A DNA stretch of 64,000 nucleotides from Algoriphagus yeomjeoni (GCF_003259505.1 NZ_QLLK01000006.1:248001-312000), one strand, 5' to 3'. Shown: positions 8,535-17,927, counted from the stretch's first letter. Made by a program: numbers and translations. Notes: generated by a model from the sequence alone, not told the origin.

Positions 8535-8978
8535 TCTTTCAGTCATTAATCTGGGAGTGCATTTTTCTGTCCTTTCAATCAATTCCTCAGGACTAATCAC
8601 AGGAAGGTAGGGTTTTGAAAGTTTGAGGAAATCTCGATCTGAAGTCATAATCGTATCCATGTGGTGATCAAGGCAAATGAAATAGTGTATGGAATCTTCG
8701 ATGTCATTATGACTGGATTGAATCGCAGAAAGAATTGATTTTTGATTTCCTTCAACTAAGGTGAATTTCTCACAAATCACACCTATTATTTCTTTACAAA
8801 CAGAAAGCTCCTTAGCCTGCTTCAGGTAAAAAGCACAAGTTTGAATAACTGAGATGGTGACAAAACCCTGAATTTCATTTCCATCTAATTTTTCAAAAAT
8901 CGAATTAATCAATTCTTGTTTCGGACTTCGCTCCAAGAAAAAATCGAGCAGAATGTTGGCATCAAAGAAGATCTTCAT
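8529..8978 (-). CDS. PIN-domain toxin (VapC-like ribonuclease)
   Basis: This 149-residue PIN-domain protein is a likely site-specific RNase. Acidic residues typical of the Mg2+ site are visible: D6 in FFDANILLD, the pair D92/D95 in NDIEDSIHYF and D114 in TSDRDF. I place the start at the ATG at 8978, because the family begins with this first strand; the 22-residue extension in the longer frame reads through the antitoxin gene and has no family features. The start lies 17 bp inside the 3' end of the antitoxin gene, which implies translational coupling. Its closest category is the PIN toxins paired with DUF6364 antitoxins in Bacteroidota. Confidence 0.85.
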   Translation of the reverse strand: MKIFFDANILLDFFLERSPKQELINSIFEKLDGNEIQGFVTISVIQTCAFYLKQAKELSVCKEIIGVICEKFTLVEGNQKSILSAIQSSHNDIEDSIHYFICLDHHMDTIMTSDRDFLKLSKPYLPVISPEELIERTEKCTPRLMTERS

Positions 8979-9234
8979 AGCCCATTTTTTTTGCCTTGGC
9001 CTTATAGTATTCTTCTTTCCAATCGTAATCTTCTGGAAATTCAACCTTAGATGGAGGCAAGGACTTCATGTATTCCACCAAGCTCATTCCATTTTTCAAT
9101 TTTGGCTTTGGTTTGATTAGCGCTTCAAAATGCTCCTCAACCAGACTTGAAATACTAGTTTCATTCTGATCTGCATAGGTTTTAATCTTATCCAGCAGAT
9201 TCTCTTCTATGGTAATGTTAAGTCTCTTCTTCAT
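8962..9234 (-). CDS. Antitoxin, DUF6364-like ribbon-helix-helix protein
   Basis: The 90-residue protein starts with a basic beta strand and two helices (MKKRLNITIEENLLDKIKTY, then NETSISSLVEEHFEAL), a ribbon-helix-helix DNA-binding fold. The acidic, lysine-rich tail should wrap the toxin. It is encoded directly before, and overlaps by 17 bp, the PIN toxin gene, the usual antitoxin-first order. An 8-bp inverted repeat lies 6 bp upstream of the start and is a likely self-regulation operator. Confidence 0.82.
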   Translation of the reverse strand: MKKRLNITIEENLLDKIKTYADQNETSISSLVEEHFEALIKPKPKLKNGMSLVEYMKSLPPSKVEFPEDYDWKEEYYKAKAKKMGYEDLL

Positions 9235-9239
9235 ATTTT

Positions 9240-9266
9240 ATGCGTATGATTACTTAATATACGCAT
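9240..9266 (-). promoter_or_regulatory. Operator-like inverted repeat before the PIN antitoxin
   Basis: Perfect 8-bp arms ATGCGTAT (9240-9247) and ATACGCAT (9259-9266) are separated by 11 bp and end 6 bp before the antitoxin start. The position and symmetry suit binding by the ribbon-helix-helix antitoxin (inference). Confidence 0.55.
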
Positions 9267-9333
9267 GAATTTATAATCTGTTTTTAACTCATTGACACAA
9301 AACTTTTCAACCTTACAACTTTGTAACTTTGCA

Positions 9334-11853
9334 TTATGAAGGATCCACATCCACCACGAATCTCACCGAGCGAAACTCAGGTCTGGACTTCACTTCTTCG
9401 GTGATTTTCCACAGATTTTCTTTAAAGATCACTCCTGTATTGCTGCTTCGATCCAATTTGATCAGACTTTCAAATTGATATTGGTTTTTGATTCTGGCGA
9501 TGATGCCTTTTTCCGGCCCAAGCACGATTTTCTTGATTGGAATCTCGGCCATTCCATGATGTAGATTTAGTGCGGCCTTTTCTGCCACTTTGAAATCTGT
9601 ATGGCGAGTCGTGATTTTTACCAGTTTTACAAAAGGAGGATAGTAGAATTTCTTCCGATCATGAATTTCCTGATTGAAAAACTCAAAATAATCTCCCTTG
9701 ATTACCTGGGAATAAATCTGAGTTTCAGGGTCTCGGGTTTGCACAATCACCTGTCCCTGAGCTTCTCTTCTTCCAGCACGTCCTGCTACTTGTGTGATTT
9801 GTTGATACGCTCTTTCCCCAGCCCTGAAATCAGGGAAATTTAAAATCCGATCTCCATCCCAAATCCCAACTACCGTCACTCTTCCGAAGTCCAGTCCTTT
9901 GGTGATCATCTGAGTTCCAACCAGAATATCCAGATTTCCTGACCCAAACTCATCCAATATGCGCTGGTATCCATGCTTATTTCTGGTCGTGTCCAAGTCC
10001 ATTCGGCTGATTCTAGCTTCTGGAAACAATAAACTCAAAGATTCCTCAATCCGCTCTGTTCCCATTCCCATGGTAGTGAGTTGCGTACTTCCGCAGGCAT
10101 GGCAGGAGCTAGGCGTCTTTTCTTTGTATCCGCAATAGTGACAGCGGAGTTCTTCGGAGAACTGATGATAGGTGAGACTGACATCGCATTGTACGCATTG
10201 GCCTGTCCAGCCGCAATCTTCGCATTGAATATAAGGAGAGTAGCCTCTGCGATTTTGGAAAATCAAGACTTGCTCTTGCTTGGCCAGTGCTTCTTGGATT
10301 CGCTCGCGCAAAATGCGAGTTGTATCCAGTTTGAGAAGGTTCTTTCTCTTGTCTGCTGCCATGTCTGCCAAATGGAATTGCGGCATTCTGGCATCACCGA
10401 ATCTATGAGTCAATTCCACGTAACCGAATTTGCCTTGGCTGGCATTGAAATAAGATTCGAAAGAAGGAGTTGCCGAACCAAGAAGTGTTCTTGCCTGATG
10501 AAAATAGGCAAGCATAATCGCTGAATCTCTCGCCTGAAATCTTGGTGCAGGATCAAATTGCTTGTAGCTCGACTCATGTTCTTCATCGACTATAATCAAA
10601 CCCAAACTATCGAAGGGCAAGAAAATCGAAGATCTTACGCCGACCACAAATGAGAACCTTCCACTTAGTACTCCATTCCAAACTTCTACTCGCTCATTGT
10701 CCGAATACTTGGAGTGATAGACACCCATCTTGCTTCCGAACACTTTTTTCAGTCGCGTGACTATCTGCGTGGTGAGTGCAATTTCGGGTAAAAGAAGTAA
10801 CACCTGTGAGCCAGAATCCAGAACCTCCTGAATCATCTGGATATAAATCTCAGTCTTTCCACTTCCAGTTACGCCATGAAGCAGCACAGATTGCTTGCTT
10901 TCAAATTGATGCTTAATTTCCTCGAAAGCCGCTTGCTGGCTAGTGGAAAGTTGCGCAGGCTCTGACTCTGGTTCCTCTTCAGCTAGTCTATTGACTACGA
11001 CTTTGAAGGACTCGAAAATTCCGTTTTTGATTAGAGTTTTGAGCGAACTCTCGGAATCTCCTTCTTCCAATAAGGTCGCTTTGTCGACACCGTTGTTATT
11101 AGCTTTTGGAAGCTTCATCACCGGGACGTCACGAAGGTATTTAACTAGAATCGACTCTTGTTTTGCTTTACCAGCCAAGGCCTCAAAAATTTCCTGTAAT
11201 GCATTTTTACTTTCTGCGATCTCAGGAGTCAGCCGAATTCTAGTTTCTACCTTTGGAGTGTATTTTTCCTGCACTTTTTCAAAAATCAGAATTGCTTCTT
11301 TTTTGACAAGGCTCTTTAAAATGGGGTGAATACTTTTGATGGAAAGTACTTTTTCGCAGTCATCATAGGAAAGCTCAGGTTTGGAATCCAAAGCGTCCAA
11401 GATCATAATTTCCCGATCATCAAGCGGGTATTTGCTTGTTTCCCGATCGTAATTTGGATTGAGCTGCACCTTGCTTTCGCTACTCAAACGAAGGCCAGAT
11501 GGCAAAGCCGCATGCATCACTTCCCCTATATGGCAGAAGTAGTACTCTGCCATCCACACCCAAAACCGGATTTGAAGCGGATTTACACTAGGCGTATCAT
11601 CCAGCACTTCCAAAATTGGTTTCGCTTGATAGGCCTGTGGAGGCTTATTATGTACTTTTCCGATGATTCCAGTCAGCACTTTTTTCTTCCCAAACTGCAC
11701 AATCACCCGAGCTCCAAGGTTAATCTCAGACTGCATGGAATACGGAATGCTGTAAGTGAACATCCGCGGAATCGGGACGGGCAGGATGATATCGGCGAAA
11801 TTGTTTCCGCTTTCCGGTGGGAATAAATCTTGATCTGAAAAAAGGCTTTCCAA
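9334..11853 (-). CDS. priA: Primosomal protein N' (replication restart helicase PriA)
   Basis: The 839-residue protein is a DEAH-type 3'-5' DNA helicase that reloads the replisome at stalled forks. An N-terminal DNA-binding region (about 20-115) is followed by Walker A GVTGSGKT (about 327-334), Walker B DEEH (about residue 420), and an eight-cysteine zinc-binding block starting CEDCGW and ending CHACGS that is diagnostic for PriA. Helicase motifs V-VI are seen in VGTQMITKGLDF and QVAGRAGR. It starts 3 bp after the stop of the YyaL-type gene, so the two are probably co-transcribed. Confidence 0.96.
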   Translation of the reverse strand: MESLFSDQDLFPPESGNNFADIILPVPIPRMFTYSIPYSMQSEINLGARVIVQFGKKKVLTGIIGKVHNKPPQAYQAKPILEVLDDTPSVNPLQIRFWVWMAEYYFCHIGEVMHAALPSGLRLSSESKVQLNPNYDRETSKYPLDDREIMILDALDSKPELSYDDCEKVLSIKSIHPILKSLVKKEAILIFEKVQEKYTPKVETRIRLTPEIAESKNALQEIFEALAGKAKQESILVKYLRDVPVMKLPKANNNGVDKATLLEEGDSESSLKTLIKNGIFESFKVVVNRLAEEEPESEPAQLSTSQQAAFEEIKHQFESKQSVLLHGVTGSGKTEIYIQMIQEVLDSGSQVLLLLPEIALTTQIVTRLKKVFGSKMGVYHSKYSDNERVEVWNGVLSGRFSFVVGVRSSIFLPFDSLGLIIVDEEHESSYKQFDPAPRFQARDSAIMLAYFHQARTLLGSATPSFESYFNASQGKFGYVELTHRFGDARMPQFHLADMAADKRKNLLKLDTTRILRERIQEALAKQEQVLIFQNRRGYSPYIQCEDCGWTGQCVQCDVSLTYHQFSEELRCHYCGYKEKTPSSCHACGSTQLTTMGMGTERIEESLSLLFPEARISRMDLDTTRNKHGYQRILDEFGSGNLDILVGTQMITKGLDFGRVTVVGIWDGDRILNFPDFRAGERAYQQITQVAGRAGRREAQGQVIVQTRDPETQIYSQVIKGDYFEFFNQEIHDRKKFYYPPFVKLVKITTRHTDFKVAEKAALNLHHGMAEIPIKKIVLGPEKGIIARIKNQYQFESLIKLDRSSNTGVIFKENLWKITEEVKSRPEFRSVRFVVDVDPS

Positions 11854-11856
11854 GGA

Positions 11857-13884
11857 TTACGCTAAATAGGGGAGTTGTGAAATCGCTTCTTGATAATTGT
11901 TTACAGGTTTGCGGCAGGCATGATCAAAGCACACATAAATTAAGGCATTTCCTGACGGATCAGGAGTTTTGTCTGAAAGAATAGCGGCATTTTCTGTCAA
12001 ACTTTCTGAGAAAGCCATAATCATATTAGGTGAGTAATTTTGTTGAAATTCCGTAGCCTTCTCCGGAGCTCCCTTTCCAACAATGGCGATTTCTGCCGTT
12101 GGTACCAGTTTTTCCAAAAATAAACTTGCCCAGTTACATAGAAATCCTGGCTCTTTCAAAATAAGTTCCTTCATGCCTCCGAGCATTTTTGAAGCGATTT
12201 CCGTGTACTTTTCTTCATAGGTGAAAAGCGACAGTCGATGGAGATTCCTTGCCATGATCGAGTTGGAAGCAGGAATTACATTATCGAAAAGCTCTTTTTT
12301 ATTGGCTATCAGTTTTTCTGCTGTTGGATTGTTGAAGTAGAAAAACCCATCACTTTCATCGTAAAATTCTGCCAAACAGAAATCTGTCAATGACCTAGCA
12401 AAATCCAACCATCTAGCTTTACCAGTTGCCTCGAATACCATCATGGAAGCTCGGATCACTGCTGCATAATCCTCCAGAAAACCTGGAGTATAAGCGCTTC
12501 CGTTTTTGTAAGCGCGGTGAAGCACGCCATCTATTAGCAATTTGTTCTCGAGGAATTCTAAGTTTCGGATTGCCAACTCCAGCATACTTTTTTCGCCAGT
12601 TGCATAAAATGCCTGAATCAAACCTGAGCTCATCAGACCATTCCAGCCGCTGAGAATCTTATCGTCTTTTCCAGGATAAATCCTCTGATTTCGGATTTCC
12701 AGAAGTTGCGCTTTTATCTCCTTTAATTTTGATTGAAATTCCACCAAACTCATCCCAAACTCTTTGGCGATGGTTTCTTCCTCTTCTGTTTGGAAAAGTA
12801 TGTTTACTCCGTCTTCCCAGTTTCCACCTGGCTTAAGGTTGTAGAGTTTGCTAAACCAAGGCAGTTCTTCCGGGATCAATTCTTTCAATTCCTCATAGGT
12901 CCACACATAGAATTTACCTTCTACACCTTCAGAATCTGCATCCTGAGCCGCATGAAATCCTCCTTCTCCGTTCAGCATTTCTGCTTCCAGCCATGCAACC
13001 GTTTCTGTGACTTTCTCTTTGAAAAACTCATCTTTGCTCACTTGGTAAGCTTTTGCATACAATTCCAGCAGTTGACCATTATCATAAAGCATCTTTTCAA
13101 AATGTGGCGCAAACCACTCTCCATCCACAGAATAGCGTGCAAATCCACCTCGAAGCTGATCGTAAATCCCGCCCATTCCTATTTTTTTCAAAGTGAAAAA
13201 GACCTTTTCCAGCATTGCTTCATTCTTGCTCAATACGGCATAGTCTAGAATGAAATGCCAGATTGCAGGCATCGGGAATTTGGGGACGCGATTCATTCCA
13301 CCCCAATCTGAATCGAACTGGGAGATTATCTTGGTAGCGATCTCTGCAAGTTCATCAGCATCCAATTCCTGATTTCCAGCTGAAATCCCATATTTATCAG
13401 TTTCCCTACGATTAAGGCTCGTGCCAAATCCTTCTGCACTTTCCGCTAATTGATCCTCATGCTTCTCAAAAGCGTCTGCAATGTTTGAGAGTAATCCTTT
13501 CCATTGCTGGTTTGGGAAATAAGTCCCTCCATAAAATGGTTTTTGATTTGGCATCAAAAATACATTTAACGGCCAGCCACCTTGCAATCCCATTGCCTGA
13601 ACCGCATCCATGTAGATATTGTCAATGTCAGGACGCTCTTCCCGGTCAATTTTGATGCAGACAAAATGCGCATTCATAATCTCTGCTGTAGCCTCATCTT
13701 CAAAGCTTTCCCGCTCCATCACATGACACCAGTGGCAAGCCGAATAGCCAATGGAAACTAAAATTGGTTTGTTTTCACTGTTGGCTTTTTCTAGCGCTTC
13801 AGGACCCCAAGGCATCCAATCTACCGGATTGTGCGCGTGCTGTAGTAGGTAGGGGGATTGGGAGTGGAGGAGACGATTAGACAT
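11857..13884 (-). CDS. Thioredoxin-domain protein, YyaL/SPATA20 family (DUF255)
   Basis: This is a 675-residue cytosolic protein. It opens with the family signature [20 protein letters not shown] and a thioredoxin-like domain containing CHWCH (Cys50, Cys53). An (alpha/alpha)-barrel resembling N-acylglucosamine epimerases and glycosidases follows. The biochemical role of the family is not established. I start it at the ATG at 13884; the in-frame extension back to 13977 encodes 31 residues with no family match and lies in low-complexity intergenic DNA. The stop is 3 bp before priA on the same strand. Confidence 0.9.
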   Translation of the reverse strand: MSNRLLHSQSPYLLQHAHNPVDWMPWGPEALEKANSENKPILVSIGYSACHWCHVMERESFEDEATAEIMNAHFVCIKIDREERPDIDNIYMDAVQAMGLQGGWPLNVFLMPNQKPFYGGTYFPNQQWKGLLSNIADAFEKHEDQLAESAEGFGTSLNRRETDKYGISAGNQELDADELAEIATKIISQFDSDWGGMNRVPKFPMPAIWHFILDYAVLSKNEAMLEKVFFTLKKIGMGGIYDQLRGGFARYSVDGEWFAPHFEKMLYDNGQLLELYAKAYQVSKDEFFKEKVTETVAWLEAEMLNGEGGFHAAQDADSEGVEGKFYVWTYEELKELIPEELPWFSKLYNLKPGGNWEDGVNILFQTEEEETIAKEFGMSLVEFQSKLKEIKAQLLEIRNQRIYPGKDDKILSGWNGLMSSGLIQAFYATGEKSMLELAIRNLEFLENKLLIDGVLHRAYKNGSAYTPGFLEDYAAVIRASMMVFEATGKARWLDFARSLTDFCLAEFYDESDGFFYFNNPTAEKLIANKKELFDNVIPASNSIMARNLHRLSLFTYEEKYTEIASKMLGGMKELILKEPGFLCNWASLFLEKLVPTAEIAIVGKGAPEKATEFQQNYSPNMIMAFSESLTENAAILSDKTPDPSGNALIYVCFDHACRKPVNNYQEAISQLPYLA

Positions 13885-14068
13885 TTTGGATTGGACAATT
13901 TTAAGATTTGAAGATTGAAAAATTATAGGTTTAAGATTAAGAGTTGGAAGCTGGTAAGGTTGTAAAGTAAGACGCAATGATTTTTAGATCTGCAAATTGA
14001 CTGGGGTTTTAGGGTAGCCTAATACTAAATCTGAGCTCGTAAATCGTACTTCGTAATTCCCAAATAAA

Positions 14069-15040
14069 TTATTCAAGCTGTTTTTGAACCATCACCATCT
14101 CTTCTGAAAAATCAAATTCCTCATTCAATCGTTCCAGCTTTTGGAGAAGATTCTGTAGAAATTTTTGATGCGCCTCACTATTTGGGTTAAGCGGGCGATG
14201 GGCAAGTTCCAGTTTGATTTTTTGCAGCTCCTGATTTTTTGCTTGTGTTTCTTGGCTGAAATATGCCTTACTCCATTTTTCCCAGATGTAATTTTCCGCT
14301 TTCTCACTCGGATGAATCAGATCTTCCTTGTAAAAGCGATAGTCTCGCAATTCATCTATAAGTATTTCGTAAGCAGGAAAGTAAATGATGTTATGGTATC
14401 TTTTTTCTAACTCATTGCAAAGCACGCGGAGTAAGCTTTTGCTAAGTTGGTTTTCTGGAATTCCATCTTTTATGTGGCGGACTGGACTGACCGTTAGGAT
14501 GATTTTTAAGTTTGGATAAACTCTAGAGAAATTACCGAAAACGTGGCCCAAATGAAGAACCATTGCCTCCAAAGACACGAGTTTCTTGCTAAACTGCTTT
14601 TGTGGGAGTTTATGGCAATTGGCCACCCTTCCAAATTCTTCTGTCTCGTAAATCCAGGAGGTGCCAAACGTCAGGATTAAGTGAGTTCCTGTTTCCAGAT
14701 ACTCTTTCACTTCGGCTAGTTTTACGGCATATTTTTGCTCCAAATCTTCCTTAGAAAAACCATGGAGATCAGAATGTGCCCCAAAATAGAAAAACACACC
14801 ATCACGTTCGATTACCCCATTTTCTTCCATTTTGTCCTGAAAAAGTGCATGATTTAATAGGTCGCCTAGTATCATTGGGTGGAAGATTGTCCCAAAAGGA
14901 TTGACCAGACAATTCATTTTAGAGTCAATCATTTTTTGACCTATAGTCTGCGCAAAGCAAGAACCCAAACTCAGGACTTTGCTTTGATGAGAGATCGGGA
15001 ATTGTGATTCAGGAATTATGAATTCGGTGGACCATTGCAT
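14069..15040 (-). CDS. GSCFA domain protein
   Basis: The 323-residue protein contains the name-giving GSCFA motif at residues 26-30 (SLGSCFAQ), and DLIHPSEKAENYIWEKW near residues 250-265. GSCFA proteins belong to the SGNH/GDSL hydrolase clan and are presumed esterases or acyltransferases; the substrate is not known. The start is set at 15040 because homologues begin around the MQWSTEFIIPES segment; an upstream ATG at 15088 would add 16 residues without family features. A helical C-terminal tail (about 275-320) is rich in Gln, Lys and Glu. Confidence 0.85.
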   Translation of the reverse strand: MQWSTEFIIPESQFPISHQSKVLSLGSCFAQTIGQKMIDSKMNCLVNPFGTIFHPMILGDLLNHALFQDKMEENGVIERDGVFFYFGAHSDLHGFSKEDLEQKYAVKLAEVKEYLETGTHLILTFGTSWIYETEEFGRVANCHKLPQKQFSKKLVSLEAMVLHLGHVFGNFSRVYPNLKIILTVSPVRHIKDGIPENQLSKSLLRVLCNELEKRYHNIIYFPAYEILIDELRDYRFYKEDLIHPSEKAENYIWEKWSKAYFSQETQAKNQELQKIKLELAHRPLNPNSEAHQKFLQNLLQKLERLNEEFDFSEEMVMVQKQLE

Positions 15041-15322
15041 ACCCGAAATTAAGGATTTGTGATGGATTGTTTTAATCACAGGCTGCACAAAGGTTTTGCA
15101 GAGGACGCAGTGGGTTTAGTAGAAATGGTTGTCCTGAATCTCTAGAAGTAGGACTTTATCCAAAATAAACGCTACCGTTTGAAGCTAATCGAACAGTTCG
15201 GCGCTGTCATTTATGCCCTCAAGAATGGCTAAAACGCTATGTTTATAATATTTTCTAAAAATTTTTCACTTATTCTGTGATTTTTCTCCGAGATAAGAGA
15301 CTAATAGAGTAAAAGAAGCCAA

Positions 15323-15817
15323 ATGAACAAAGAGGAAGAATTTGTCAACCTTATCCATCAAAATCAAGGACTGATCTACAAGATCACTTCGATCTATACC
15401 CGTGATAGGTATGAGCAAGATGATTTGTATCAGGAGATTGTCTATCAGACTTGGAAGTCATTTGATAATTTCAAAAAAGCGGCTAAACCTAGCACCTGGC
15501 TGTATAGAGTGGGAATGAACACTGCGATTACGCATATGAATCGCTCAAAAAAACAACTGCAGGTTGTTCCACTTCAGGATATGAAAATCCAGTTTTCTGA
15601 GCAAGGAGATTCTGAAAAGGAAGACAAAATACAGCAGCTTTATTCTCAGATCAGAAAACTAAATCTGCTTGATCGAGGGATCATCTTTCTCTTTTTGGAA
15701 GGCAAAAGTTATGATGAGATAGCTGAAATATCCGGTATCTCAGTAAGTAATGTAGGGACTCGAATGTCCCGAATCAAAGCAAAGTTAAAATCAGGAATCA
15801 CCACACAAACCAACTAG
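15323..15817 (+). CDS. ECF-type RNA polymerase sigma factor
   Basis: This 164-residue sigma-70 family factor has region 2 at about residues 8-75, including DRYEQDDLYQEIVYQTW and the WLYRVGMNTAI segment. Region 4 is at about 105-155, with a helix-turn-helix EGKSYDEIAEISGISVSNV. No region 1 or 3 is present, which defines the extracytoplasmic-function class. A gene for a small membrane protein starts 3 bp downstream and is its probable regulator. The regulon is not deducible from this window. Confidence 0.9.
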   Translation: MNKEEEFVNLIHQNQGLIYKITSIYTRDRYEQDDLYQEIVYQTWKSFDNFKKAAKPSTWLYRVGMNTAITHMNRSKKQLQVVPLQDMKIQFSEQGDSEKEDKIQQLYSQIRKLNLLDRGIIFLFLEGKSYDEIAEISGISVSNVGTRMSRIKAKLKSGITTQTN

Positions 15818-15820
15818 ACT

Positions 15821-16414
15821 ATGGAACTCGAGGAAATGAAATCACTCTGGGCTGATCTAAGCTTGCAAGTCGAAAAACAGGATAAAATTCAAAAAGAACT
15901 ACTGATGGAAATCACCAAACAGAAATTTAGAAGTAAAATGAATCGTATAAGAATTCCCGAAATAATAGGCTCATTGGTCTGTGTGGGCTATGCGATGTAT
16001 TTTTTATCTCGATTTGGAGAATTTGAATTATGGTATAACCAGATTTTTGCACTTACGTGCATTTTTCTAATGATCGCACTTCCAGTAGCTAGTTTGACTG
16101 CTATAAAAGGAATGAGGGATTTGAAAATCGACTCTGAAACACCGGCCGGGATGATGGATAAGTTTGTTAAAAGCAAAGTAAGGTTTTGGAAGGTGCAGCG
16201 CTACGGAGCAATTTTTGGGATTATATTATTGATTGCCATATTGCCGCCACTTGTGGAGTTGAATGGGTCTGATGAAATAATTCAGAAACCTTGGTTCTGG
16301 GGATTATACGTTCCGGGAGGTTTAGTATTTATGTTTTTATTCACACGCTTCGTGATGAAAAAGTACAAGGGGGTGATAAACTCATCTGAAAAAATGCTTC
16401 GTGATATTGATTGA
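15821..16414 (+). CDS. Four-TM membrane protein, putative anti-sigma partner
   Basis: This 197-residue protein starts 3 bp after the ECF sigma gene and should be co-translated with it. The N-terminal 45 residues are soluble and charged (MELEEMKSLWADLSLQVEKQ onward). Four hydrophobic segments follow: about 49-66, 71-92, 126-145 and 158-176. It lacks the HxxxCxxC zinc motif of classical anti-sigma domains. By position and topology it probably holds the sigma factor at the membrane through its N-terminal helix, as in other Bacteroidota sigma/membrane pairs; this is inference. A strong hairpin terminator follows at 16424-16450. Confidence 0.7.
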   Translation: MELEEMKSLWADLSLQVEKQDKIQKELLMEITKQKFRSKMNRIRIPEIIGSLVCVGYAMYFLSRFGEFELWYNQIFALTCIFLMIALPVASLTAIKGMRDLKIDSETPAGMMDKFVKSKVRFWKVQRYGAIFGIILLIAILPPLVELNGSDEIIQKPWFWGLYVPGGLVFMFLFTRFVMKKYKGVINSSEKMLRDID

Positions 16415-16423
16415 TTAAAAACA

Positions 16424-16450
16424 AAAGGAGCTGTGGTGAGCAGCTCCTTT
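16424..16450. terminator. Bidirectional hairpin terminator
   Basis: Perfect 10-bp arms AAAGGAGCTG (16424-16433) and CAGCTCCTTT (16441-16450) enclose a 7-base loop. It lies between the convergent sigma/membrane operon and the DUF1835 gene and can serve both. Confidence 0.8.
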
Positions 16451-16456
16451 ATCGAA

Positions 16457-17203
16457 TTATTCTGATTCTTCTTGTTTCAATTCTTCCCAAAGGCGCTTCA
16501 CTTGCAAATCTCCATATCCATAGATAGGATATTTGATATGAAAGGCCCTGAAAATCTTTCCGAAATCATCCGTATCCAATTGAGCTGAGAGTTCTTTTAA
16601 AGCTTCTTTTGGCTTGCCTAAATATTCGCCATGTGGAATTGATTCCTTCCATGCTGCTACAGCTGGATAAAGGAAAGGTAATTCAGGAATGACCTGCTTA
16701 GAAAGCGTGATGGCTTCGGATACGTCGGGTCTCTCGTAAAGCTCCCACATGTGACTTAAAATGTGCTTCTCATTAGCAGTTAATAATTTCGCATCTCGAT
16801 AGGCTTGCTCTAATTGCAATTGATTCATTCCTCCAAAACCTTCGATTAAATCTGTGGTAGGTGAGACCAAATAAACTGACCCTCTATGTTTTTTTAATAA
16901 ATGCATCACAAACCACAAATTTACCTGACAAAACAGATCATTTTCAAACCAAAGATATACTTGCGTTTCCTGCGAAGCAGTTAAGATTTTCTCAAATTCA
17001 GGGACAACACTTTTGAAATACTCTCCTTCTGTAACACCATCGTAATTTTTTGAAAGATATTTATCTCGAATCACCCATAATTCTTCGATGGAATCTGCCT
17101 GGACTGGACCATCAACTAAGCATTCCCGAGCCACTGCAATTTCGCCACGAAGGCTAGCTGGAAATGAAGATGCTAAAGAATCACCATTTAATACGTGTAG
17201 CAT
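16457..17203 (-). CDS. DUF1835 domain protein
   Basis: The 248-residue protein begins with MLHVLNGDSLASSF and ARECLVDGPV, the N-terminal pattern of DUF1835 proteins, whose function is not known. There is no signal peptide or membrane segment, so it should be cytosolic. It starts 7 bp after the DUF1801 gene on the same strand and is very likely co-transcribed with it. A bidirectional terminator lies just past its stop. Confidence 0.72.
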   Translation of the reverse strand: MLHVLNGDSLASSFPASLRGEIAVARECLVDGPVQADSIEELWVIRDKYLSKNYDGVTEGEYFKSVVPEFEKILTASQETQVYLWFENDLFCQVNLWFVMHLLKKHRGSVYLVSPTTDLIEGFGGMNQLQLEQAYRDAKLLTANEKHILSHMWELYERPDVSEAITLSKQVIPELPFLYPAVAAWKESIPHGEYLGKPKEALKELSAQLDTDDFGKIFRAFHIKYPIYGYGDLQVKRLWEELKQEESE

Positions 17204-17210
17204 GATTTTG

Positions 17211-17627
17211 TTATTGGTTATTGTTGTAGACTAAATTTATGGAAGTACGGATCATTTCCCTAAAAATCTCTTCATTAACATCTGACATTTTATTGATGTA
17301 GATACATCCCTTGGACTTCTTGAATTTACCAAGTTTTGCTAAGTAAGGTTCAATTTCTTCCTTAGAAAGCATGATATAAATAGACAAGGATTGCTTTCTA
17401 GGAGAGAAACCAACTGGAAACCAGTCCATTTCCTTTCCTGAAGAATACTTGTAATTGAATTTACCAAAACCTACAATACTTGGCCCCCACATGACGGGTT
17501 TTTCGCCTGTTTCCTCTTGAAAAATTTTCAATAGCAGAAAGCCATCAGCTTTTCTAGTAGGATGTTCTATTGAATCTAGAAAATCTGTTACAGATTCGTT
17601 TGTGGCTTTGGTTTTAAGTTCAGACAT
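17211..17627 (-). CDS. DUF1801 domain protein
   Basis: This 138-residue cytosolic protein has the DUF1801 pattern: VTDFLDSIEHPTRKADGFLL, then a conserved MWGPSIVGFGKFNYKY and a lysine-cysteine loop near KSKGCIYINKM. Members fold like the frataxin-like/YdhG group; their role is not settled. I start at the ATG at 17627, because the longer frame (from 17735) adds 36 residues of unrelated low-complexity sequence. It heads a two-gene unit with the DUF1835 gene. Confidence 0.78.
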   Translation of the reverse strand: MSELKTKATNESVTDFLDSIEHPTRKADGFLLLKIFQEETGEKPVMWGPSIVGFGKFNYKYSSGKEMDWFPVGFSPRKQSLSIYIMLSKEEIEPYLAKLGKFKKSKGCIYINKMSDVNEEIFREMIRTSINLVYNNNQ

Positions 17628-17831
17628 AAATTCTGTATTTGTTGGATTATTAAAATTGGGTTTGTAATTAACCAAAAAGGTACTTTTTTTTTGAGGTTTT
17701 ATGGAAATTGGATGTGTATTTCCAATGCATTCCATAAAACCGTGATTTAAACTAATATTCAGCCTTCTATCTCAATCTAAATTTTGGTTTGAATTGTTTG
17801 TGGTATTTTTCAATAACCAAAATATAACACT

Positions 17832-17927
17832 ATGAAATCGAGCATGATTGAAAAATCATACACCGGTATGACAGTAAACCCTGCGAGATTACATCTAGAC
17901 ATTGAAAATCAAATTAAACAAACATGA
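17832..17927 (+). CDS. Possible 31-residue leader peptide coupled to the S9D peptidase
   Basis: An ATG-started frame of 31 codons ends in TGA overlapping the ATG of the downstream peptidase gene (ATGA at 17924-17927). The predicted peptide starts MKSSMIEKSYTGM and ends ENQIKQT; it has no membrane segment or known motif. The 4-bp start/stop overlap is the standard arrangement for translational coupling. Chance occurrence is possible given the short length. Confidence 0.3.
   Translation: MKSSMIEKSYTGMTVNPARLHLDIENQIKQT

Noticed and set aside
10081-10524. Open frame of 147 codons on the plus strand
   Set aside because: It lies fully inside priA, antisense, with no family motif; a shadow frame.
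12733-13248. Open frame of 171 codons on plus inside the YyaL-type gene
   Set aside because: Phe/Cys-rich shadow without recognisable domains or promoter.
13885-13977. N-terminal extension of the YyaL-type protein
   Set aside because: The 31 extra residues are low-complexity and do not match the family; MSNRLL at 13884 is the normal start.
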